Source of the DNA: Mucor racemosus
Lineage: Eukaryota > Mucoromycota > Mucoromycetes > Mucorales > Mucoraceae
Direction: 5' to 3'
Assembly: GCA_027405735.1 (NCBI GenBank)
Contig: JAPEHQ010000007.1
Span: forward strand, 806,001 to 870,000
DNA length: 64,000 bases
Shown here: in pieces, positions 35,305 through 45,155 of the stretch
Layout of the letters: the number at the start of each line of letters is the position of its first letter
Position numbering within the stretch: the stretch's first letter is position 1
Program-made: the position numbers and the translations under genes
Notes under the pieces: generated by a model
Databases searched by the model: none
The model's input: only the letters and a program-made list of their open reading frames with translations
Told to the model about the DNA's origin: nothing

Positions 35305-38300
35305 ATGTCATCTGGAAGCTCCCCTGTTGGTATGTCCTTGTCTGGTAACAATACTTCAAGTATTGACACCCCTCCTCCCATATCTGCGTCTGATCATTTA
35401 GAGCAAATGAACATCGTAGCAAACCAAGAAGAAACTACTAAGTCCATTGATGAAGACGTTGAGATGTCAGATGTGGCTGAAATCAAGACTTCTGCTGTCG
35501 CTAAGAAGGATCCTATTATTGTATTGAAGAAATTAATCCTCAAAAGAGACCAATATGTATCCTTATATACGGATATGATCGCCACTGACTCTTCGATCCA
35601 AAAGGATATCGATCATGCTGTTGAAATCCGCGAGAAAATTGAAAATCTAAACAAAGACATATCAGTCCTCAAAAACTCTATTCGACTATCCAATGAAAAG
35701 GTATCCGCTTCCGTTGACATGCATATTGGTAAGCTCAATATTGGTGGCCTCCGTCTTTCTAAACAAGATCTCCCCAAGTTCCAATTGAAGTCTAGTACAA
35801 CCAAATACTTCCCCAAGGATGAATCTTATGAATCAGTAAACCATTTCCTTAGGTCATTCGAGAAGGTGATATCATCTAGTGGTGAGGATGTAGAGAACAT
35901 TTGGAAGAGATATGTTCCATTGACTTTACCGTATGAATTGGACAACTGGCTTAATAATGAAGTATTATCTTGCAATACATGGACCGAAGTGGGTGTCATC
36001 TTCAACAAGAAATTTGGTAACAATGCAATCCTTAAATTACAAGCTAGAAGAGAGGTCTTCAACGCAAAGATGAGACCTGGAGAATCCACAGAAGAATACA
36101 CTGCTCGTTTCTCCAAGGCAGTGTCTGATGCTAATTACTCTATGGATAATACTACGATTGGCGATGCGTTTCTAACTGGGTTCCCTGAGGAATGGCAAAC
36201 TCAAATTAATACGGTGTTACATTGTAACCATTCGGATCGTGATTGCTGGATCATTGATGAGATTTATACCGCTGCTATTAACGTGTACAACTCCAAACCT
36301 GCTCCCATCTCCTTTGTGAACAAATCTCGTACCTCCCCTGCTGGCTCTGTTGAATCGAACCAAAACAAAAAGTTTAAACCTAATGGTATCAAGGAAACTA
36401 CTGGTTTCTATTGCTCAAATCATGGTGGTACTGCCTCCAAACATAATGAAAAAGATTGTTATAATAACAAAGTCGCTAATGCTGCTTCCCCTTCGGGATC
36501 TACTCAAAAATTTATCAAACCTAATTTTCTCGGTAACAAAAATGTTCCTAGGAAAGCTACTAGCAATACGTTTTGTAAGTGGTGTGGTGTTTTGTGGTTC
36601 TTTGGTCACTCATGTCCTGAATATGAAGCAAAGAGAAATGGTAATGTTGCTGTTTTATCTGTTCAAAGTTCCAACAATAGTATTAAAAAGAAATCAAAGA
36701 AATCCAAAGGAAAACAAAAGGCTGATGGAAATGAAAAACTACTTCGTGAATGTCTCGAGGATGACTCATACTGTGAGTATAGAAACAAACAAACAATTAA
36801 AAATTCTTTTCAGCTAATCACTCCTTTGCTTTTGAATAATATTAGAGTCCTTGGTAAAGTTGATCCAGGTGCGGACATATCATTCATAAATAAATCAATT
36901 TTAAATAAAGATTTTAAAAATATAAAAAATATAAAAACTATGGGCTACTTAAATTTTCTCTCTGTAAATGAAGATGGGTCTAATAGTCGTACCAAAAGAG
37001 TAGGACAAACTGAACCTATGGAAGTTACTTATTTAAATGGAATCGTATTTAGACATCAATTCGAAATTATTGAATTCAATGATGAGATGAAAACTGAATT
37101 TGATGTTTTGCTCGGTTCTGATATCCTACCTAAGTTAAAAATATATCTTAGTGGTGTTGCACATGCATGGCCAAATGATTCAAAAAAAGAAATGTCTCAA
37201 TTTGAAAATATCAATTACGATACAAAAAATGAACATGATCCTGATAATGCTGATTATGGATCACCCAACGAACGTGAACATTTAATGAAATCAATTCAGG
37301 ATTCATTAGACAGAAATATAAAAATAAGACCAGAAGCTGTTTGCTCAATGAAAGAAAGTATCGTACACATCCCAATTGATGATCCATCAGATTGCTTTGT
37401 GAGACAGTACCCATTACCGGTCAATGCACACAACGAAATAAAAGCACAATTAAAGGAATGGTTAGATAACGGGATTGTTCAAAAGACTGTACCCTCATCT
37501 ACCTATCACTCACCTTTGCTATGTGTACCAAAAAAGGATCTTAATGGCAAACCCACGAAACTTCGTATTTGTTGTGATCTAAGAAAAATTAATGCCGCTA
37601 TATCTCGTAATTATCATGAGAATTACGCTGTACCAAAAATCAATGAAATTTTTGATAGAGTATCAGCTAATGCACGTATTATAAGTAAAATTGACTTACA
37701 CCAGGCATACATGTCGTATAGTGTACACGAAAATTCGAGGGAAGCTCTTACATTCAGCTATAACGGATTGTTTTACCATTGGTCTAGAGCACCGTACGGA
37801 TTAAAATTTATGAGTTCATTGTTTGTGAAATGCATGACCATTTTACTAAATGATATTCATATTGAACTTCAAAATGAAATGAAAAAATATAACAAAAATC
37901 AAGATAGTGATGATACCTTTTATGGAGGGGTTGAACACTATGTGGATGATATAGTCTTATTTAGCAGAGATACTGTCTCGCATGTAAGACTTATAAACCT
38001 AGTCATTAATCGATTAACATCAGTTAATTTACGCATAAATGTGGACAAATGCACTTGGTTTAAAACATCTGTATTTTTGTTAGGATTTGTTGTTGGACCT
38101 GGTATTACCAAAATTGATATGAGACGTCTATCAGATATTGATAATTGGCCAATCCCTCAAACTGCCAAACAAGTTAAAAGCATTATGGGAGTGGTATCTC
38201 ATCTGCGAGATTACTGTCCTATGCTATCAAAAGTAGCTGCACCTATTGATCAATTAAGAAATGATAATGATGTAAAAAAGAAATGGACACAGTTACATAC

Positions 38301-40362
38301 TGACCGTTTCAACGCAATCAAACAAATATTATTATCGAATCAAATACTGCATACCCCAGTGATGGAAGATAAATTCTTCCTTCAAGTAGACGCAAGTCTG
38401 TATGGGATTGCTGCTTGCTTATATCAAAAAGATAAAGTAGGTCGTATTAAACACATTGGATTTGTTAGTAAGTCTTTAAATCAAGCTGAACGCAACTGGT
38501 CAACAAATCGCCGTGAAACTGCTGCAATTATGTTTGGCCTCCAAAAATTTAGATCCTTATTATGGGGACACCCTAACTTGGAAATCTTAACTGATCATAT
38601 TGCCCTGACATACATGTTTACATCTACAAATTTAAATAGTACCTTACAAAATTACTTGGAGACATTAAGTGAATATAATTTTACTATCTCTCACGTAAAA
38701 GGCATAGATAATGTTCTTAGTGATGCATTATCTCGTCTGTATCCTCCAATTGAAGAAGATCAGATACTGGAAGAAGAAAATCAAAAACAGATGAAAAGAT
38801 TACAAAGATTTATTTTGATGAAACGGGCCAACAAAAATAATGAAATTGTTCGAACAACCAAAATATATTCTAAAGATGTAAATCTGAATGTACTAGCCGT
38901 TAAATTAAGCAGTAAAGAATTTAAATCATCTGTTACGGATTATGTATGTCCACCTGAAAAGGATCGTGCTCAAATCATTAAGGATGCTCATGAAATTGGA
39001 CATTTTGGTATAGAAAGTTGTGTAAAACACATTCATGTCTATTTTGGTCTCCATTGGAACACCATATATCAAGATGTCAAAGAGGTGCTTTTAACTTGTC
39101 GAGAATGTGCTTTACATAATATCTCAAAAAAGGGATTTAATCCAGCTCGTAGTATCGTCAGTTTTCAAGTTCTCGATCATGTCGCATTTGATTTAGTAGG
39201 CCCTTTTTCCGTCACTGACAAAGGAAATGTATACATTCTAGTAATGATCGACCTCTGTACACGATACGTTGTTGCTCGTGCTATCCCAAACAAATCAAGT
39301 ACCACTGTAGCCCAAACTATCCTGAATATTTTTGGTGACTATGGCGTAGCATTATCCGTCATCCAAAGTGATAATGGAAAAGAATGGTCCAATACGTTAA
39401 TGAGCCACCTTACTAAATCATTAAATATACAGCATCGTTTCTCTACTCCATACTATAGTCAATCAAATGGAAGTGTTGAGAATGCGATAAAAACTGTAAC
39501 TCAAACCCTGCGAAAAATGTGTGGTAACGACACTCGTAATTGGGATGATCGATTGGCAATTTGTCAGTTGGCTATAAACATGAAAATCAAGGATCGTACT
39601 GCTAGCACACCATTTAGTTTAATGTTTGCTCGTCAAGTAAATACAAATCGATCCACTGAAAACTTAAATTTGAATGGTCGAAAAGCCCTTTCTCTATCAG
39701 AACTCCAACAGCGAGCTGAATATATGAATTCCATTGTTTTCCCTGCTATTCAAACTAGAACCACTAGATTAGTCGAGGAATATAATAAAAAGATGGATGA
39801 TAAACATTACATAATTGATATACCTTTTGATACACCTGTTATGGTCAGACTGAAGGAAGGCCGTGAAAATAAATTAGCACCTCTGTATGTTGGACCATAC
39901 GTTGTTGCAAGGAAAACAAAAGCGGGAAATTACGTATTGCGTGATGAAAAGAATGAACTTCTCCATAGAGAATACACACCCTCTGAATTAAAAGTTATTT
40001 CACTAGATGAAACTGCAATTGAAGAAGAAACATTTGAAGTCGAAGATATTCGTGATCATCGAAAAAACAAAGATGGTGTTATTGAATACTTGGTCAAATG
40101 GGTTGGTTATGGTGAACGCGAAAATAGCTACATCACCCCTGACCTTTTCTCTTCTCCTCTTCCTATTAAAAAATATTGGGAAAAGGTTAAACGAAATAAA
40201 GAATATGACTTGGAAAGAAAACAAAAATTAATCGAACAGAATAATACTTCTCGAAAAAAATTAAATAACAAAAATCCCTCTAGTTACCCTAGTAAACGGA
40301 AACTTGGTGCCGATGTATCACAGACATCGAAACCCCACAATCGTCGCAAGACTAAACCTTAA
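35305..40362 (+). CDS. Gag-pol polyprotein of Ty3/chromovirus retrotransposon
   Basis: One uninterrupted frame of 1685 codons, with no frameshift or stop between gag and pol. Gag capsid-like region at about residues 150-340. Two Cys/His clusters follow (CSNHGG..HNEKDC and CKWCG....HSC), not the standard CCHC knuckle. Protease at about 518 has DPGA instead of D(S/T)GA. Reverse transcriptase has YVDD at 879-882; RNase H starts near VDAS (1028); integrase has an HHCC-like zinc region and the triad D1296, D1356, E1392 with the D(35)E spacing. A chromodomain lies at about 1576-1635 (FEVEDIRDH...YLVKWVGYG). It should drive copy-and-paste transposition, with the chromodomain guiding integration to chromatin. 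The ATG at 35305 lies 50 bases after the LTR. Confidence 0.95.
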   Translation: MSSGSSPVGMSLSGNNTSSIDTPPPISASDHLEQMNIVANQEETTKSIDEDVEMSDVAEIKTSAVAKKDPIIVLKKLILKRDQYVSLYTDMIATDSSIQKDIDHAVEIREKIENLNKDISVLKNSIRLSNEKVSASVDMHIGKLNIGGLRLSKQDLPKFQLKSSTTKYFPKDESYESVNHFLRSFEKVISSSGEDVENIWKRYVPLTLPYELDNWLNNEVLSCNTWTEVGVIFNKKFGNNAILKLQARREVFNAKMRPGESTEEYTARFSKAVSDANYSMDNTTIGDAFLTGFPEEWQTQINTVLHCNHSDRDCWIIDEIYTAAINVYNSKPAPISFVNKSRTSPAGSVESNQNKKFKPNGIKETTGFYCSNHGGTASKHNEKDCYNNKVANAASPSGSTQKFIKPNFLGNKNVPRKATSNTFCKWCGVLWFFGHSCPEYEAKRNGNVAVLSVQSSNNSIKKKSKKSKGKQKADGNEKLLRECLEDDSYCEYRNKQTIKNSFQLITPLLLNNIRVLGKVDPGADISFINKSILNKDFKNIKNIKTMGYLNFLSVNEDGSNSRTKRVGQTEPMEVTYLNGIVFRHQFEIIEFNDEMKTEFDVLLGSDILPKLKIYLSGVAHAWPNDSKKEMSQFENINYDTKNEHDPDNADYGSPNEREHLMKSIQDSLDRNIKIRPEAVCSMKESIVHIPIDDPSDCFVRQYPLPVNAHNEIKAQLKEWLDNGIVQKTVPSSTYHSPLLCVPKKDLNGKPTKLRICCDLRKINAAISRNYHENYAVPKINEIFDRVSANARIISKIDLHQAYMSYSVHENSREALTFSYNGLFYHWSRAPYGLKFMSSLFVKCMTILLNDIHIELQNEMKKYNKNQDSDDTFYGGVEHYVDDIVLFSRDTVSHVRLINLVINRLTSVNLRINVDKCTWFKTSVFLLGFVVGPGITKIDMRRLSDIDNWPIPQTAKQVKSIMGVVSHLRDYCPMLSKVAAPIDQLRNDNDVKKKWTQLHTDRFNAIKQILLSNQILHTPVMEDKFFLQVDASLYGIAACLYQKDKVGRIKHIGFVSKSLNQAERNWSTNRRETAAIMFGLQKFRSLLWGHPNLEILTDHIALTYMFTSTNLNSTLQNYLETLSEYNFTISHVKGIDNVLSDALSRLYPPIEEDQILEEENQKQMKRLQRFILMKRANKNNEIVRTTKIYSKDVNLNVLAVKLSSKEFKSSVTDYVCPPEKDRAQIIKDAHEIGHFGIESCVKHIHVYFGLHWNTIYQDVKEVLLTCRECALHNISKKGFNPARSIVSFQVLDHVAFDLVGPFSVTDKGNVYILVMIDLCTRYVVARAIPNKSSTTVAQTILNIFGDYGVALSVIQSDNGKEWSNTLMSHLTKSLNIQHRFSTPYYSQSNGSVENAIKTVTQTLRKMCGNDTRNWDDRLAICQLAINMKIKDRTASTPFSLMFARQVNTNRSTENLNLNGRKALSLSELQQRAEYMNSIVFPAIQTRTTRLVEEYNKKMDDKHYIIDIPFDTPVMVRLKEGRENKLAPLYVGPYVVARKTKAGNYVLRDEKNELLHREYTPSELKVISLDETAIEEETFEVEDIRDHRKNKDGVIEYLVKWVGYGERENSYITPDLFSSPLPIKKYWEKVKRNKEYDLERKQKLIEQNNTSRKKLNNKNPSSYPSKRKLGADVSQTSKPHNRRKTKP

Positions 40363-40365
40363 TTT

Positions 40366-40367
<2 letters not shown>

Positions 40368-40405
<38 letters not shown>
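40368..40405 (+). repeat. A(38) tract between gag-pol stop and 3' LTR
   Basis: An unbroken run of 38 A lies six bases after the stop codon and about 75 bases before the 3' LTR. It is not part of the LTR and is unusual inside an LTR element. It could stem from slippage or from reverse transcription of a template with an internal A run. Confidence 0.85.
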
Positions 40406-40408
<3 letters not shown>

Positions 40409-40480
40409 TACTACTTTACTTTACACTATTTCATTACTTCTCTTGTCAACACATTCATCAATGTGTTTGGCCGGGGAGCA

Positions 40481-40799
40481 TGTAGTAAACTACATATACC
40501 AAGTTTGTTTAGTAATCAAATTGATCTTAGTCAACATCTAAGATCTAATAACCTTAAATCACACAAAACTTTAAAATGTCAAATTGTACCACTGGTACTC
40601 CCAAACTAGGAACTAAACCATGAAGATCTTGCTTCAAGATCTTATTACTGTATTATTAATAGAATTAGAAAATAGTATATATCACAAAGGCTATGGTAAT
40701 CCATAAACCTTTGCTTTTACTTGATATCTTAAATAAATATCAAAGAGTTATAATTGTAGTCGCAACGCTTTTTTTTGTTTAATTACTATTTTTGTAGCA
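40481..40799 (+). repeat. 3' LTR of the chromovirus
   Basis: It matches 34936-35254 base for base as far as I could compare, including the ends TGTAGTAAAC and TTTGTAGCA. It is preceded by CCGGGGAGCA (probable polypurine tract) and followed by the CTCTC duplication. Confidence 0.93.
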
Positions 40800-40804
40800 C
40801 TCTC

Positions 40805-41874
40805 TAACACAAAAAATAGTAATTCGACTAAAAAAAGCGATGGGAATACAATCATAACTCTTCTTTGATATTTATTAAGATATAAGGTAAAGCAAAGGTT
40901 TCTTACCATAGCCTTTGTGATGTAATGTATATACTATTTTTTGATTCTATTAATAATACAGTAATAAGATTTTAAAGCAAGATCTTCGTGGTTTAGTTCC
41001 TAGTGCAGTAAATTACGATGTTATTTACTAAAATAAAAAAAATATAAAAAAATAAAGCAGTAGAAATACAATTATAATCAGCTAAAGTTTTTATTACAAA
41101 AGATTTCTGAAGAGTTAAAATAATTGAAAAGTATGAGGGTATTTATAGTGATTTGGAGAACTTGGATACCATCAGACTTGAATGGATGTATATTTAGTAA
41201 TCTTCCAGTTTTGAGTACATTGTTATTGATTTGATATTTTAAGGGGTAAATTGTATAGAGCATTGACCATAAGGGATTGTATGTCAAGTGTGACAATATC
41301 GACCTTTTGGGAAATGGTTGTTTTTGTTTATTTCTGTTATATCTATTCTATGTAACCTTGATTTTTAAGGGGTAGTTTTTATATGCTTGAATCTTATTTA
41401 TATTTATATTGATACTGCAACTACGATATAGATGAGTAATTGACTAAATTGATATCTTTGTTTATTATCATTATTGATTTGGATAGAATCCTGTTTTGAT
41501 ATATATGTCATTTGTGTAATTGATTGCGCCGTGATCAAGGGTGCTATCATCTACACGACATGTATGGTTCAAAAAGGGCATTTCATATTTTTAGCATGCG
41601 TTTGTTATTGTGTTCAATTGAAGCGTTTGTTTATTATCGTTGTTCACATTTCAAGTGGCATCATATTTTATGAGCGACACTTGAAATTTAGGTTGCTTTA
41701 TTTTTATCAAGCGTTTTTAGTATGTAATTCCACTGCACCTAGTTTGGAAGTACCAGTGGTACAATTTGACATTTTAATGTTTTTGTGATTTTGTGATTTA
41801 AGGTTACTAGATCATCGATGTTGCCTAAGATCAATTTAATTACTAAACAAACTTGGCATATGTAGTTTACTACA
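40805..41874 (-). mobile_element. Older solo LTR of the same chromovirus family, inverted and interrupted
   Basis: On the minus strand it starts TGTAGTAAACTACATATGCC and follows the 319-bp LTR with many substitutions and small indels to its end at 40805, where the final bases have drifted. It is bordered by CTCTC at 40800-40804 and 41875-41879. It is split by the LTR C insertion at 41004-41737; without it the LTR is about 331 bp. Divergence shows it is much older than the adjoining complete element. Confidence 0.85.
41004..41737 (-). mobile_element. Solo LTR, family C, nested in the older solo LTR
   Basis: 734 bp with ends TGCAGTAAATTAC and GTAATTCCACTGCA (TG...CA, inverted ends), flanked by CCTAG at 40999-41003 and 41738-41742. 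The uninterrupted chromovirus LTR reads GTTCCTAGTTTGG at this site without the insertion. A TATA-like CACTATAAATACCC on the minus strand suggests that orientation. A decayed fragment of the family is at 7120-7600. The internal frame at 41474-41788 is not credible as a gene. Confidence 0.85.
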
Positions 41875-41879
41875 CTCTC

Positions 41880-42280
41880 TTTTTGTTTTCATAATCCAAG
41901 TGAGATTTTATGGATACATACAATCTTATTTATAGAAAGAATAATAACAAAGACTAGTAACATTTATCATGAAGGACGTAGGCTTCATTGCAAGAAAAAA
42001 TAATGGTAAAAGAAAGAACCAAGAGCTTCTAGGTCTTGGTTTGAAAGACTAATTATAAAAATTACTGTACATTTCAATATGAGTTAAAAATGGAATTGGC
42101 TTCAAAATTGGCTGTTCAATATCCTCGAAAACCGACATAATATACCTTATCAAACGGTAAATATATCCTTGGAATATGAAAATTAAAAGAGAGAGAGAAA
42201 ATATGTAGAAATGGATTTTCATGGCTTTACGTTATTTAACGCAATTAAACCCCTACTAAATTGCACATTTCAGCCAATGT
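41880..42280. other. Inner junction of the inverted repeat
   Basis: Bases 41880-42180 are sequence without a recognised feature. 42180-42280, read on the minus strand, is diverged from but clearly related to 34314-34387 plus the flank of the insertions, and to 12865-13040. The ancestral palindrome centre therefore probably lies at about 41.9-42.2 kb. Confidence 0.55.
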
Positions 42281-43192
42281 AAAAGCAGCATTACAGCGCA
42301 TGAACCATAAACTAACCCAAATAATAGGCAGTAACTGTTATCATAGAAACATACATTTTTCTACCAGAAAAACCGTCTATCATATCATACATTCTTCATC
42401 AAAAAATTACAAAAGCGAGCCGGTAGAACGACTCCGTAATTGAGCATAACGAGATTAAACTACTAACTCTGATTATAATACTGTGATATATCCAAGTTTT
42501 AAATAAAAAGTATTTGTTTTTTCTGTATTTAACCACGTGAAATCTGAAAATTCAGACTTTGTAGCGGACATTTTCGGGGCTCATTTAATCCTTACCAACA
42601 CTCATGATTTTGATCAAAAAACAGAAAAATCGATTTTTGATACCAAAATCAACGTTTAAATGTACTACATTGTGAGAGAAAATTGTAGCCACAAGTAATA
42701 CACATCTTATAAAAGCTTAATATTAAGTCTTAAGTAATGAAACTTTGTACTTTTCCCCCAAAAATGGTTTTTTGGTTTAAGGATTTTCATGTAATATTTT
42801 GCAATAAAAATGTTTGTTATTTTTTATTGAGCAAATAGAGCGCTAAAGTCTCTATATGTGTATATTTTTTGTTTCTATAATTGGTAGTATAATTAACTCT
42901 AGATTTGTAAAATCAGAAAAAAAAAATTAAAAACGTCAAAATTGATGATCTGGACAAGAATAATTTTTTAAATTAATATTCCGCTTATAAGCCTTTCAAG
43001 TCTTAAAAATAAGAGATTTTATAATACTTGAGAACTTTTTCAAGGATTTACGGTGCTGTATCCACTTGATTCAAGCTAATTACTATAAATCTTTATACAT
43101 ATTAATGTTGTGTAATAGTTTATTTGATGGTAATATAGTTTTACTTTATAATTATTGCGCTAGAGATTATTTAAATTAAGCTTTAGTCTTAC

Positions 43193-43237
43193 CTCTCCAA
43201 TATCATAAACATAAACATGGCCATCACTGGAACCTAT
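43193..43237 (-). pseudogene. Dynein intermediate chain tail fragment, right arm
   Basis: Mirror of 32894-32938, reading IGSSDGHVYVYDIGE before a gtaag on the minus strand. Confidence 0.55.
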
Positions 43238-43903
43238 TGATGGTAACCAGAATAATTAGTACTTTCATTCAAAATTAAGCTTTGCTTTATATATTTACAT
43301 TCGCCCATTCAATAAATGACATTGAATTTATTATCTGTTATATCAATCAACCAACTTCATCTTGATTTAATACGTTTGACAATTAAATGCCTAAATTACA
43401 CCTAAGCCACCAAATATCGCCACAAAAAAATCTCGTACAGGTCGACAAAGCTTCACAATTTAGATCATTTTTTTGTGTTAATATAAATCCGATGATGAGC
43501 TCTCACACACATTCATAGATCTCTGCATGAACCATATCTCTATCTGTTCAATTTAACTGAAATACATTGAACCCCAACCTCGTGCTTGATGAAACGCCTT
43601 ACTTTATTGCGAGTCAACACAACTAATTTAATGTTACTTTAGCATTAGCAGTTGAATCAGATAAATTTGGGATTATACAACCCCTTTTAATAGTTTTGCA
43701 TACCATGAGCTAATAATGAACCGTTATTATAGATATGCTAATCAAGGATGGTGAGTTAACTCTAATGGACGAACGAGTCGATTAGTAGTATAATAAGCAA
43801 AATAGTAAGATTAAATATAATAGCAATTAAATGGGAAAGAAATGATAAACCATGTAAATTAGCATAATTAAATTGTTTCAAACGTTTTGAACTGAATAAT
43901 CCT

Positions 43904-44148
43904 TTACTTTTGACCTATAAAAATTGATTTATTAGTAAAATTAATTGGCAAGTAATCATTATAATGTACCTTTGATAGTTGGCAGTGGTATACAACAAGA
44001 TACAAGATAGCATCTCGTTTTTTTCTTCTTAGCTGTTGGTTATTATTATTAGTCATTAAACAGAAACAAATATTTTTTAGAAACTAAATAGATTAACATT
44101 AGTTTATCCATTCAAGTCAATGCTATACATACTTTTATAATCACCCAT
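43904..44148 (-). CDS. Putative spliced microprotein, right-arm copy
   Basis: Mirror copy of 31983-32227 with the same start, both introns and the same branch sites. If expressed, two identical genes point toward each other across the spacer. Confidence 0.4.
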
Positions 44149-44636
44149 TTTTCTGCAGGTAGATATCGACTTTAGACCAAAAAAGCATTAATTATAACAT
44201 AGATGATGGAACAAAATGACAAAGTCTTGGATGCTTTTTTTGTTTAAGAAAAATATTACAACGCGCCCTAAATTTTACAGTTAATAATTTATTTCCAAAT
44301 AAACAATAGAAAAAACATGTACTTGTTGTATCTGCTACTGGATTTCAGTTTATAAAAAATATTGGTCCTTTTTGTTGTAGCTCTAAACATAAATAAAACA
44401 GCCCAGGAAAGAGTGGGGAAAAGGAAAGAAAAGCAAGTCTAGATCAATTGATTTTGCGTGTTACAAACAGAAATTGACAAAGGCATAAATACTTTTAGTG
44501 TTACCAAACAGGTTGTTGTTGTTGTTCTCATTTGGTCGCCGAAAGAAGAACATGGGCAGAACTCCTCTTTCAAATCCCAAATCCCAAATTGATATATCTC
44601 ATAAGTAAGGCAATTCTGTTGTGGAATCAGAGTAAC

Positions 44637-45155
44637 TCACGTCTGCTTTAAATCATTCAAATTATTTTCGCTATCAATGATATCATGATTGATATACAGT
44701 ACTTTAGGAACTTGACTAAAAAACCTTGATCTCATTGCTCTGCTCATCTGGGCTGCCTGATGTGCACAAAATTGTTTATTCTGCCCAGATGTTGTACAAA
44801 TCATTATGCCCATGGGAAGCATAGCTTGGTCGTAGTGATTGACAATATCAGTTGTCAAAAGCCAATTTAAGAGCCGTGCTTGACCACGTAAGTTGAGAAC
44901 AAACTCAACAACCCCCAACAATGTATTCAAAGTTGCGAAATAACTGAAAGTCGACAGAACAACTGGCAGATAAATAGCAATAACCAAACAATATAAATAG
45001 AGACGTAAAAATAGTATTTTACTGTACATTATCCATAATTTAATAAAGAAGAATTTAAACAGTATCTCTTTTAAAGCTTTTTTTTTATAAAATTTACCCC
45101 TTTTCACTGCACGTAGTAAGCTATAGATGCACTTTAGCGATGCGTTTCTCGACAT
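44637..45155 (-). CDS. Hypothetical protein, 172 residues, right-arm copy
   Basis: Identical in protein sequence to 30976-31494 but on the minus strand. See that entry for its properties. No promoter evidence distinguishes the copies, since their upstream sequences are also identical. Confidence 0.35.
   Translation of the reverse strand: MSRNASLKCIYSLLRAVKRGKFYKKKALKEILFKFFFIKLWIMYSKILFLRLYLYCLVIAIYLPVVLSTFSYFATLNTLLGVVEFVLNLRGQARLLNWLLTTDIVNHYDQAMLPMGIMICTTSGQNKQFCAHQAAQMSRAMRSRFFSQVPKVLYINHDIIDSENNLNDLKQT

Larger units (their letters stand above)
34936..40799 (+). mobile_element. Complete Ty3-type LTR retrotransposon (chromovirus)
   Basis: 5864 bp with identical-looking 319-bp LTRs (34936-35254 and 40481-40799), flanked by CTCTC at 34931-34935 and 40800-40804. 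The single internal frame encodes gag, protease, reverse transcriptase, RNase H, integrase and chromodomain in the Ty3 order. A purine-rich GGGGAG just before the 3' LTR can serve as polypurine tract. The leader after the 5' LTR (TTTTTTACAATTAAC) shows no recognisable tRNA primer site. Identical LTRs, an open frame and intact duplications mark a recent insertion. Confidence 0.93.

Noticed and set aside
34936..40799. Possibility that the element is an endogenous retrovirus with an envelope gene
   Set aside because: No frame follows the chromodomain; the gene order and chromodomain fit a Ty3-type retrotransposon.
41474..41788. 104-residue plus-strand ORF
   Set aside because: Lies within solo LTR C and crosses its border into the older LTR; LTRs rarely code and no codon pattern is seen.
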